DNA from: Sulfurimonas sp.
GTDB lineage: Bacteria > Campylobacterota > Campylobacteria > Campylobacterales > Sulfurimonadaceae
Length of the DNA stretch: 16,880 nucleotides
Reading direction: 5' to 3'
Assembly: GCA_002733155.1 (NCBI GenBank)
Contig: NVUO01000006.1
Location: 141,592 to 158,471 of the forward strand
Of the stretch, positions 1 through 6,938 are shown piece by piece. How positions within the stretch are numbered: the stretch's first letter is position 1; every line of letters starts with the position of its first letter. The position numbers and the translations under genes are program-made. The notes beneath the pieces are model-generated. The model had not been told where the DNA came from, did no database searches, and worked only from the letters and a program-made list of their open reading frames with translations.

Positions 1-44
1 TAAATATTTATACAAATTTTATACTTTTAAGTTAGACTCTGTTT

Positions 45-992
45 ATGAAGACAAAAATAGACTTACTAAAAAAAGAAATTTCAAAACAAGTAATTGGTCA
101 TAAGGGGATGATTGATGCTTTGTTAATCGGCCTTTTTACAAATGGACACATATTAATAGAGGGTGCCCCAGGACTTGCAAAAACTACAGCTGTAAATGCT
201 ATATCTAAGGCAATAAATTTAAATTTCAAACGTATACAATTTACTCCAGACTTACTTCCATCAGATATAATTGGTGCTGAAGTTTATGATGTAAAATCTG
301 GTAATTTTAAAATCAAGCATGGTCCAATTTTTACAAATCTTTTACTTGCAGATGAGATTAACCGCGCGCCAGCTAAGGTACAGTCTGCTCTTTTAGAGGT
401 TATGCAAGAAAGACAGGTAACTATTGGGGATACATCTTTTGATATAGAGGCTCCATTTTTAGTATTAGCTACACAAAATCCTATTGAACAAGAGGGTGTA
501 TACAGTCTTCCAGAGGCACAACTAGACCGTTTTATGTTTAAAATAATAGTGAACTATAATAATGAACTAGAAGAGTTAGAAATAGCTGAAAAAGCCACAA
601 TGGATAGTTTTGAGAAAATAGATGCTGTTTTAAGCAAAGATGAACTTATTCAAATAAAAAAAGAGGTTAAAAATATTTATATAAATGATGAACTTAAGGC
701 ATATATAGTTGAGCTTATATTTTCAACCAGGAATCCTTTAAAATATGGACTAGAAGATTTAGATAAATACATAGAGTTTGGAGCGAGTCCACGTGCAACT
801 ATAGATATGATTAAAGCCGTAAAAGCAAGAGCTTATATTAGAGGTAATAACTTTGTATCCCCACTAGATATTGCCTTATGTATAAAGGATATTTTGAGAC
901 ATAGGATTATATTATCTTTTGAAGCAATTTCTGATAATATGGATGCTGATATGATTATTCAAAGAATCCTAGAAGCTATACCAGTACCATAA
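45..992 (+). CDS. moxR: MoxR-family AAA+ ATPase
   Basis: Cytoplasmic MoxR-type AAA+ ATPase of 315 residues, thought in this family to remodel or activate vWA-domain partner proteins using ATP. Visible motifs are the Walker A GAPGLAKT (residues 40-47), Walker B LLLADE (99-104), sensor 1 in ATQNP (142-146), the LPEAQLDRF box with the likely arginine finger (155-163), and a GASPRAT sensor-2 segment near residue 247. Length and order match the family. The ATG at 45 places the family's usual N-terminal helix about 20 residues before the nucleotide-binding domain. No good ribosome binding site precedes it; a weak -10-like TATACT sits at 20-25, but the window edge hides anything further upstream. 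It heads a six-gene operon, 9 bp before the DUF58 gene, so the likely partners are the encoded vWA proteins. Identity is secure; the cellular substrate is not known. Confidence 0.95.
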   Translation: MKTKIDLLKKEISKQVIGHKGMIDALLIGLFTNGHILIEGAPGLAKTTAVNAISKAINLNFKRIQFTPDLLPSDIIGAEVYDVKSGNFKIKHGPIFTNLLLADEINRAPAKVQSALLEVMQERQVTIGDTSFDIEAPFLVLATQNPIEQEGVYSLPEAQLDRFMFKIIVNYNNELEELEIAEKATMDSFEKIDAVLSKDELIQIKKEVKNIYINDELKAYIVELIFSTRNPLKYGLEDLDKYIEFGASPRATIDMIKAVKARAYIRGNNFVSPLDIALCIKDILRHRIILSFEAISDNMDADMIIQRILEAIPVP

Positions 993-1001
993 GAATAAAA
1001 C

Positions 1002-1862
1002 ATGTTTAAAAAATTTCTTTCTTCAAATAAAGCATTAGCATTAATACTACTAAAGGCACAAAAAGAAGTTTATAGTTCTATAGTTGGGAACAATAATACA
1101 AGGGTTAAGGCTGATGCCTATGATTTTGCAGAATTAAGACCTTATGAAACAGGCGATGATATCAAACATATAGATTGGATAATAAGTTCAAAACTAGCCC
1201 AGCCCCATGTCAAAATATTTCATAAACAAAGTGAACTAAATCTAAGCATAGTAACTATTTTAAATTCGTCTGTTAAATTTGGATCTATTCGTTTAAAACA
1301 AGATCTTATTGCTGAGATAAGTGCGTTAATAGCTTTTAGTTCTATTAAACAAGGTGACCCATATGAAGCTTATATAGCAAATGAAAATTTATATCTAAGT
1401 GCTAAAAAAAATAAACAAGTTTTTTCTATAAAAAATTTCGTACAAACAATTATTGAATATGATAGCTTAACTAAACATGTAGAGTATAAAAATATAATAT
1501 CTAATCTCTATGCAAAACTTAAACAAAAGTCTATGATTTTTTTAATAAGTGATTTCTTTAATACAAAAAATTTTGATATTAAAGCTTTATCTTTAAAACA
1601 TGAGCTTATAGTGATAATGGTAAGGGATCATTTTGAAGAAAGGCCAGAAATATTAGAAAATTTATCTGTAACAGACCCAATTAGCGGAAAAAATGCTAAA
1701 GTTATTTTAACTAGTAAAAGTCTTAAGGACTATAGAAATAAACTTATACAAGAAGAAAAAGAGTTTATGCAAGTCCTAAAAAAATCATCTGTAAAATTTA
1801 TAAAAATATATACAGAGGAAGACCCATCTCAAAAGATATTAAAATTAATGAGTTATAGATGA
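1002..1862 (+). CDS. DUF58 family protein (degenerate vWA-like)
   Basis: DUF58 protein of 286 residues, the usual second gene of moxR operons. The family signature is clear: an arginine, tyrosine and glutamate followed by TGDDIKHIDW (residues 46-59, R46 through W59). The vWA-like region follows, roughly residues 75-200. Its metal-binding (MIDAS) loop is degenerate: where vWA proteins have DxSxS, this reads NSSVK, so the first aspartate is asparagine and the last serine is lysine. A later LISDFF strand keeps the second vWA aspartate. No signal peptide or membrane helix is seen, so it is probably cytoplasmic or peripheral. Family knowledge suggests it works with MoxR; inference is that it may be a metal-independent adaptor here. 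It overlaps the next gene by 4 bp (ATGA), implying translational coupling. Confidence 0.92.
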   Translation: MFKKFLSSNKALALILLKAQKEVYSSIVGNNNTRVKADAYDFAELRPYETGDDIKHIDWIISSKLAQPHVKIFHKQSELNLSIVTILNSSVKFGSIRLKQDLIAEISALIAFSSIKQGDPYEAYIANENLYLSAKKNKQVFSIKNFVQTIIEYDSLTKHVEYKNIISNLYAKLKQKSMIFLISDFFNTKNFDIKALSLKHELIVIMVRDHFEERPEILENLSVTDPISGKNAKVILTSKSLKDYRNKLIQEEKEFMQVLKKSSVKFIKIYTEEDPSQKILKLMSYR

Positions 1863-2254
1863 GAGCTGTTATAATTAATGACATATATGCTTTGGAGCCA
1901 GTAACAGATAGTAGCTTATATGTTTTACTATTTTTGATTATATCCGCATTTAGTGTCTTATTTTTATTTTATAAATACATATCTCAAAAATATAAAAAAA
2001 ATAAAAATAAAAAACTTATATCTAGTATAAATATATTAAAACAAAATAACTTTTTACTATCTCTAAATACATCATACCAAATAAGTTATTATGGAAAAAT
2101 AATTGCTCAAACAAATGAAGAAAAAGAACTATTAAGTAAAATAAATATTAAATTAGAAATTTATAAATATCAGGAAATAACAACATTAATAAGTTTAGAA
2201 ATTCAAGACTTAATAGACTTTTTAATATCTAAGGTTGAATCAAGATATGTTTGA
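1859..2254 (+). CDS. DUF4381-like small membrane protein
   Basis: Small 131-residue protein with one obvious membrane helix (residues 20-39), a short N-terminal segment reading INDIYALEPV, then a very lysine-rich stretch (41-52) that should lie in the cytoplasm, and a soluble helical C-terminal part. The N-terminal aspartate-isoleucine and glutamate-proline pattern just before the helix, the size, and the position between DUF58 and batA all resemble DUF4381 proteins of moxR-bat operons. This assignment rests on context and weak motif resemblance. The start codon overlaps the stop of the DUF58 gene (ATGA) and lacks its own strong ribosome binding site, so translation is probably coupled. It likely helps anchor or assemble the Bat complex, but its function is unknown. 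Confidence 0.7.
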   Translation: MRAVIINDIYALEPVTDSSLYVLLFLIISAFSVLFLFYKYISQKYKKNKNKKLISSINILKQNNFLLSLNTSYQISYYGKIIAQTNEEKELLSKINIKLEIYKYQEITTLISLEIQDLIDFLISKVESRYV

Positions 2255-3161
2255 AAACTTTAGTTTTGAATATCCATATATACTAATGCTTATATTAGTT
2301 TTTATCCTACTAGATAAATATTCAAAGCTAGAAGTAGTCTCCTATTATATAGCTAATTTTTATCAAAATTTGCCACATGCAGATACTAAAAACTATCTAA
2401 AAATAATTTTGAAATGGCTTATAATTTTATCTACAGTAATAGCCCTAGCATCACCAATAGTATTTACTAGTATAAAGACACAAGAAAGTAAAAGTATAGA
2501 TATTGTACTAAGTTTAGATACAAGTGGATCCATGGCTATGACTGGATTTAACCCACTCAATTTTGAGCAAAGCCGTTGGGATATTGTACAAGATGTAGTA
2601 AAAGATTTTATACATAAACGTAAAAATGACCGTATAGGTCTAGTTATATTTGGAACTACTGCAGCTATAGCCTCACCTTTAACTTATTCTAAAGACTTAC
2701 AAATAGATATAGTAAATAGTATAAAGCTAGGTATACTTGGTAAAAGCACAGCCCTTATAGATGGACTTACTACAGCTATTTCTTTACTTAAAGAGAGTAA
2801 AACAAAATCAAAAGTTATAATTTTACTTAGTGATGGTGAGGATACATCTAGCATAGTGCCTCTAAATATAGCTTTGAAATTTGCTAAAAAATATAATATT
2901 AAAATTTATACTGTTGCCATAGATGAGGGTTATAGTAATATGTTAAAACTTATCTCATTTAATAATAAAACAAAAAGTTTTCATGCTACAACTAAACAAG
3001 ACTTATATGATATTTATAGGACTATAGATAATTTAGAGAGAAGTTCTTTAGATGATAAGCAGATAATCATTATAAATTATTATACCTTTTATTTTATCGC
3101 CTTTAGTTTAGTATGCAGTTTTTTACTTTTTTTATTCAGACCGATAAAGGAACTTATATAA
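2247..3161 (+). CDS. batA: BatA-type membrane vWA protein
   Basis: Membrane-anchored von Willebrand A protein of 304 residues counted from the ATG at 2247. It has an N-terminal membrane helix (about 10-24), a second one (about 55-72), the vWA domain (about 85-260) and a C-terminal helix (about 275-297). The metal-dependent adhesion site is intact: DTSGS (D91, S93, S95), a threonine near 168, and the LSDGED strand (D196). The frame is open to a TTG at 2235, but the ATG at 2247 is preferred because an AAGG lies at 2231-2234, 12 bp upstream of it and directly abutting the TTG. With that start it overlaps the upstream gene by 8 bp. Layout matches BatA, whose vWA domain is expected between the second and third helices. 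Partners are probably the next vWA-TPR protein and MoxR. Confidence 0.9.
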   Translation: MFENFSFEYPYILMLILVFILLDKYSKLEVVSYYIANFYQNLPHADTKNYLKIILKWLIILSTVIALASPIVFTSIKTQESKSIDIVLSLDTSGSMAMTGFNPLNFEQSRWDIVQDVVKDFIHKRKNDRIGLVIFGTTAAIASPLTYSKDLQIDIVNSIKLGILGKSTALIDGLTTAISLLKESKTKSKVIILLSDGEDTSSIVPLNIALKFAKKYNIKIYTVAIDEGYSNMLKLISFNNKTKSFHATTKQDLYDIYRTIDNLERSSLDDKQIIIINYYTFYFIAFSLVCSFLLFLFRPIKELI

Positions 3162-4694
3162 ATGGTATTTCTTTATGAACCTGTTTTATATTTACTTATA
3201 ATACCTATACTTATTTTTATATTTATAAAAGACAAAAATCATATAAGTCAATTTATTAATTCAACTATATTATCAAAAATAACTGTATCAAAATATACAT
3301 ACTTTAGTAATTTTTCTTATAAACTTTTTATTTTATATACATGTTTATTAATCATAGCCTTATCCCGTCCAGCTATAAAAGAGGATGTATTAGTAAAACA
3401 GGATTTACGTACATCTTTAATAATAGCTATAGATTTATCTAAATCAATGAAACAAAATGATATCTATCCAAGCCGTATAGATTTAGCTAAACAAAAATTA
3501 AACTCCCTTGTTAAACAAAACCTTCATATGAATATTGGTGTAATACTTTTTACAAAATACGCATATAGTCTATACCCTGTAAGTTTTGATACTAAGGCTT
3601 TAAGTTCTATGATTAAGTTTACAAATTTTCATAAAGATTTAGGTGATGAGTCAAATATATTTGCTGCTATCGAGGCTAGTAAGATACTTTTATCTCATTA
3701 TAAATCAAAAAATATACTGCTTTTTAGTGATGGAGGAAATAGTCTTGATATGAATGAAGAATTAAAAATTTTAAAAAAAGAAAAAATAAGTTTATATGCT
3801 ATTAACATCTCTTTAAAAGAGCATAAGGCCTTAAAAATATTAGCTAATCAAAGTGATGGTAATTATGAAAATTTTTCATTTGGAGATGATGATATAAATA
3901 ATATCATAAACTATATACAAAAAAAATCACAAAAAGAAAAAAGAAAACAACATCAGATATATACCTACAAGGAACTATTTATTTATCCCTTAGCCTTAGC
4001 TATGTTTATCTTAATTTTTTTATTATATTCTAGACTTATTTTTTCAAAAAAAAATCTATATTCATTATTGATTATATCTTTAGCTTTTAGTCAATTTAAT
4101 TTACCCCTTCAGGCTAATCTTTTAGATTTTTATTATATATCTAAGGCCGAAAAACTATATAAAGATAAAAAGTATCAACAATCTATAAAACTTTTTGAAA
4201 ACTTAGATAAAAATTTAGAAATAACATATAACTTAGCTAATGCTTTATATAAGGCTACTCGTTATAAAGAGGCTATACAAAAGTATAAAGAGCTTTTATC
4301 TACTAATACTAAGCTAAAATTTAAAATTTTACATAATATAGCTAATTCTTATGTAAAGTTAGACAAACTATATCTAGCCAAAAAGTATTATGAAAAATCT
4401 CTAAAAATAAATAAAAATAGCTTAAGTAAAGAAAATTTAAAAGAGTTGTTAAAAGTGATAAAATTAAATAAAAAAGCAAAAAAGCAAAAAAAAGAGAAAG
4501 GCTATAATAAACTTAGTATAAATGCTGGTTTTATAAATGATGATACCGAATCAAAATATGAGATAGAATTAAAAAATTTAGTAAATAGTGAAGAAGAACT
4601 TTGGTTTAGACGTCTAGAAAAAGAGACCAGACCATCATTTTTACAAAAAATAAAAACAAGTAAAAGGAGTAAAAATGCTTCCTTTGCTTGGTAA
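3162..4694 (+). CDS. batB: BatB/BatC-type vWA-TPR fusion protein
   Basis: A 510-residue protein joining a BatB-like vWA module to a BatC-like TPR module. Two N-terminal membrane helices (about 8-23 and 54-68) precede the vWA domain (about 83-255) with a MIDAS loop DLSKS (D91, S93, S95) and FSDGG (D190). The usual MIDAS threonine appears to be serine (S164). A third helix (about 272-291) and a fourth hydrophobic, signal-like segment (298-316) follow, then TPR-like helical pairs (about 325-425) with YNLANALYK and HNIANSYVKL cores, and a lysine-rich tail. The topology would put the TPR region across the membrane from the third-fourth helix loop. The ATG directly follows the batA stop (0 bp gap) and has an AAGGAA at 3147-3152. 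Fusion of batB and batC is known elsewhere; here it is visible directly. Confidence 0.9.
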   Translation: MVFLYEPVLYLLIIPILIFIFIKDKNHISQFINSTILSKITVSKYTYFSNFSYKLFILYTCLLIIALSRPAIKEDVLVKQDLRTSLIIAIDLSKSMKQNDIYPSRIDLAKQKLNSLVKQNLHMNIGVILFTKYAYSLYPVSFDTKALSSMIKFTNFHKDLGDESNIFAAIEASKILLSHYKSKNILLFSDGGNSLDMNEELKILKKEKISLYAINISLKEHKALKILANQSDGNYENFSFGDDDINNIINYIQKKSQKEKRKQHQIYTYKELFIYPLALAMFILIFLLYSRLIFSKKNLYSLLIISLAFSQFNLPLQANLLDFYYISKAEKLYKDKKYQQSIKLFENLDKNLEITYNLANALYKATRYKEAIQKYKELLSTNTKLKFKILHNIANSYVKLDKLYLAKKYYEKSLKINKNSLSKENLKELLKVIKLNKKAKKQKKEKGYNKLSINAGFINDDTESKYEIELKNLVNSEEELWFRRLEKETRPSFLQKIKTSKRSKNASFAW

Positions 4695-6066
4695 TATACT
4701 ACTCTTATTTTTATTATTAACTAACTTATCAGCCTCTGTTAAACTTATAGCACCTGTACAAATAATTGAAGGTGAAGAATTTACTTTTAAAATTGTAGCT
4801 TATGGATTTAAAATTAAATTTCCAGAAATAGACTTTATAGATAATGAACTAGTAGAGAATATAGACAGCAAAAGTGAGGCTTATATTATAGATTCTATAA
4901 AAGCTAAGAAAATAACTAAGATCTATACATTTGTGCCTAAAAAAACATTTTTATTGCCAGCATTTACCTTAAAGATAGATTCTAAGCTAGTAAAAACTAA
5001 AACAAAAAAAATAAATCTAATTAAAGCTTCAAAAACACTCTCATCATTTTATGATTTAGATATGCAAATTAATAAAAATAAGGCATATTTAGGGGAGGCA
5101 CTAGACTTAAAAATAATTTTCACATATAGAGACAAAAAACTTGAAGATTATACATTAATAGACCCTAAATTTGAAAATTTTTATCTTAAGCTAATATCTC
5201 AAAGCGACTATAAAAAAACTAGTGCTGAATATGTTGAGCAACTAACATTTAAACTTCTAGCTAAAAAGACTGGTCTTTTTAAGCTTAGAGCTGCTAAAGC
5301 TAAACTAAAACTTAGTAAAAAAAGTAATAAACTTAGATACTCAGCTAATAAGAAATTTATGATTTATTCCAACTTTATTAATCTTGAAATTTTAGAGCTT
5401 CCAAATGGTATAAGTATAGTTGGTGATTATGATATACAAACAAGCGTAGATAAACTAAAGGTAAAACAGGGTGAACCTGTAAAAATGCAATTATATCTTA
5501 AGGGTAGTGGAAATATAAATAATCTTGAATCTTTTAATTTTAATATTCCTAAGGCTACAATTTATCATAAAAATGATTCCAAAAATAAGCTTCATAAAAG
5601 TTTTGAGATTTTATCAAATGAAGATTTTATAATACCATCTTTAAATTTAAAATACTTTAATCCAAAAAAGCAAAAAATCATACAAATAAAAAGTCCATCA
5701 TATAAGATAGAAGTCGGTAATATACGAAATAAAAGCAATAAAACTTTTGAACTTAAAAACAATATACAAAAAGGTATAACTGTAATGGAAAAACTAATTT
5801 ATTTTACAATTGGTATTATAATAACAATTATTTCATTATATCTATACAAAAAAATCTTATCCTTAAACTTATTCAAGAAAAAATCTGATTTAATTTATGA
5901 ACTTAAAAAAATAAAAAATCAAGAAGTATTTTTTAAAAAGATAGTGCCTTTTGTTGGTAAAGATTATAGTTTAGATACATTAATATATAAACTAGAAAAA
6001 GAAAATAAAGACTTTAAAAAAATAAAAATAGGTATCATGAAGATTTTAGGGGTTCATTATAGATAA
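4675..6066 (+). CDS. batD: BatD-type membrane-anchored protein
   Basis: A 463-residue protein with a signal peptide (residues 1-20, cleavage probably after NLSA), a long extracytoplasmic beta-rich region (about 21-370), one membrane helix (375-391) and a short basic cytoplasmic tail. The sequence pattern fits BatD (oxygen-tolerance family): repeated Ig-like strands with a GSGNINNLE segment (277-285) and IPSLNLKYFNP (320-330), as expected near the end of the second repeat. The start has a strong AAGGAG ribosome binding site at 4664-4669, 5 nt before the ATG, and lies 20 bp inside the preceding gene. As last gene of the operon it probably forms the periplasmic face of the Bat complex. Assignment relies on overall architecture and operon position more than on any catalytic motif. 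No terminator hairpin follows its stop. Confidence 0.87.
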   Translation: MLPLLGNILLLFLLLTNLSASVKLIAPVQIIEGEEFTFKIVAYGFKIKFPEIDFIDNELVENIDSKSEAYIIDSIKAKKITKIYTFVPKKTFLLPAFTLKIDSKLVKTKTKKINLIKASKTLSSFYDLDMQINKNKAYLGEALDLKIIFTYRDKKLEDYTLIDPKFENFYLKLISQSDYKKTSAEYVEQLTFKLLAKKTGLFKLRAAKAKLKLSKKSNKLRYSANKKFMIYSNFINLEILELPNGISIVGDYDIQTSVDKLKVKQGEPVKMQLYLKGSGNINNLESFNFNIPKATIYHKNDSKNKLHKSFEILSNEDFIIPSLNLKYFNPKKQKIIQIKSPSYKIEVGNIRNKSNKTFELKNNIQKGITVMEKLIYFTIGIIITIISLYLYKKILSLNLFKKKSDLIYELKKIKNQEVFFKKIVPFVGKDYSLDTLIYKLEKENKDFKKIKIGIMKILGVHYR

Positions 6067-6069
6067 TCA

Positions 6070-6213
6070 TCAAGCATTTTTAATTTCAAACTCTTTAAAG
6101 ACCTTGTGTAAGCCTCTCTTACCATCTATTGTAACTGAAAAAATGGGGTAGCTTAATTTAAAAAGTTGTTTCATTAGTAATTTGTAGTCAGCTGATAATT
6201 CACTATTTATGGA
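6070..6213 (-). pseudogene. Transposase fragment (internal piece)
   Basis: An open minus-strand stretch of about 47 codons between two stops, ending in TGA at 6070-6072. It translates to a peptide containing SYPIFSVTIDGKRGLHKVFK. From memory, this resembles the central part of a DDE transposase family in which an 'hDGrrGl' segment holds a catalytic aspartate and is followed by a 'QMCQFHQ' motif; here the frame stops at about the point where that motif should begin. There is no start codon context, no ribosome binding site, and its 5' side overlaps the 3' end of the relE toxin gene by 7 bp. It is therefore read as a scar of an insertion element rather than a gene. No inverted terminal repeats are visible. 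The family assignment is by recall and is moderately uncertain. Confidence 0.45.
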
Positions 6214-6473
6214 AAATACTTATAAATTTCTCTTCTATGTTTTACAGTTTCGATAATTATACAATCATTCTCTTTTTTGATACCAACTCTATAATTACCG
6301 AACCTAATCTTGAAATAGTTTTTATAACCAGTCATTTTTTCAACTTTTCCAATATCACTCAAACTTGAAAAATTTGGTAAATTCTCAAAAACAAACTCTT
6401 CAATCGTTTTTGCATATTCATTCGATAGTTTTGAAAGCTCTTTTAAAAACTTTTTTCTATATTCTACTTCCAT
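6207..6473 (-). CDS. relE: RelE/ParE-superfamily toxin
   Basis: An 88-residue toxin of the RelE branch, expected to cleave mRNA in the ribosomal A site and be neutralised by the antitoxin encoded just upstream. Seen features: the basic N-terminal helices, the KVEKMTGYKNYFKIRFGNYR core (residues 43-62) with R57 and R62 in the positions typical of RelE, and a C-terminal HRREIYKYFP (79-88) with the histidine-arginine and tyrosine expected for the active-site region. Length is normal and the gene appears intact. It starts 6 nt after the antitoxin stop and lacks a clear ribosome binding site, so its translation is probably coupled to the antitoxin, which keeps antitoxin in excess. A transposase scar touches its 3' end. 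Confidence 0.9.
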   Translation of the reverse strand: MEVEYRKKFLKELSKLSNEYAKTIEEFVFENLPNFSSLSDIGKVEKMTGYKNYFKIRFGNYRVGIKKENDCIIIETVKHRREIYKYFP

Positions 6474-6479
6474 ACTTAT

Positions 6480-6680
6480 TTAAGAGTCTTTTTTAAGTGA
6501 AGCATAATATGCTCTTGCATCTTTTAAAGATAATTTTACATCATCTTTATTTTCATCCATCAATTTAAAAAGTGCATAATTTTCTAGTGTTTCAGTGATT
6601 TTCTCATAGGTGTGAATATCTAATTGAACAGCAATTCTATGATTATCCTTGTCTATTATGTAGTTTGGTTGCAGTTCCAT
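6480..6680 (-). CDS. Antitoxin of the RelE-type toxin (Phd/YefM- or RelB-like)
   Basis: A 66-residue protein encoded immediately upstream of the toxin. The N-terminal part (residues 7-25, YIIDKDNHRIAVQLDIHTY) resembles the short beta-hairpin with a central valine-rich strand found in Phd/YefM-like and some RelB-like antitoxins, and the acidic, helical C-terminal part (about 40-66) is the segment that normally wraps the toxin. The length is near the short end for the class. The ATG has a good AAAGGA ribosome binding site (6687-6692 on the complementary strand), 6 nt upstream. An extended -10 box and a long palindrome lie just upstream, consistent with the autorepression known for such pairs. 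The pairing is secure from context; the exact antitoxin subfamily is not. Confidence 0.85.
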   Translation of the reverse strand: MELQPNYIIDKDNHRIAVQLDIHTYEKITETLENYALFKLMDENKDDVKLSLKDARAYYASLKKDS

Positions 6681-6708
6681 GATTTATCCTTTAAATCGAA
6701 CTAAGGTT

Positions 6709-6717
6709 ATTATAGCA
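6709..6717 (-). promoter_or_regulatory. Extended -10 promoter of the toxin-antitoxin operon
   Basis: On the minus strand the sequence reads TGCTATAAT, a perfect extended -10 (TGnTATAAT) 28 nt upstream of the antitoxin ATG. No good -35 lies 17 nt upstream, which is normal for Campylobacterota promoters. The AAAGGA ribosome binding site follows at 6687-6692. Confidence 0.55.
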
Positions 6718-6745
6718 AATCTCAAGTGAATTTCACTTGAGATTT
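6717..6745. promoter_or_regulatory. 29-bp palindrome, probable toxin-antitoxin operator
   Basis: Two 14-nt arms, AAATCTCAAGTGAA (6717-6730) and TTCACTTGAGATTT (6732-6745), are perfect inverted complements around a single T. On the minus strand the repeat covers the region where a -35 would lie and shares one base with the extended -10 box of the antitoxin gene, the classic place for an autorepressor site. It is not followed by a T run in either direction, so a rho-independent terminator is less likely, although a hairpin in RNA reading off the addA end cannot be excluded. Confidence 0.6.
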
Positions 6746-6938
6746 AAATGTTTATCTTTATTGCTATTGAGACACAATATTGCTTTACTTGAAAATACAT
6801 ATTTGGATTTTTGACGTAGTTTTTATTTATATCAGTTACGTTTCCAGATTCTGAATCAATTTTACTTTTAGCTATAGATGATTGAACTTCTGCAAATGGG
6901 ATAAACTTAAAATACTTCTGTAAATTGTATCTTTTCAT
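6744..6938 (-). CDS. Doubtful small hypothetical ORF
   Basis: A possible 64-residue protein beginning MKRYNLQK from the ATG at 6938, overlapping the 3' end of addA by 32 bp in another frame and ending with TAA inside the palindrome at 6717-6745. The part outside addA (about 54 codons) has ordinary amino-acid composition for this genome, including a YVKNPNMYFQVKQYCVSIAI segment, so it may be a real short gene or the tail of an older one. Against it, no ribosome binding site precedes the ATG, no family is recognised, and the overlap is in the wrong frame. A longer in-frame start at 6974 would lie even deeper inside addA. Function unknown; it may be only the spacer between addA and the toxin-antitoxin operon. 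Confidence 0.25.
   Translation of the reverse strand: MKRYNLQKYFKFIPFAEVQSSIAKSKIDSESGNVTDINKNYVKNPNMYFQVKQYCVSIAIKINI

Noticed and set aside
2235..2246. TTG start for batA at 2235
   Set aside because: The AAGG at 2231-2234 directly abuts this TTG, which leaves no spacing, whereas the ATG at 2247 is a better codon with workable spacing.
6067..6206. Terminator after the bat operon
   Set aside because: No GC-containing hairpin followed by a T run is visible; the gap is better explained by the transposase-like fragment.
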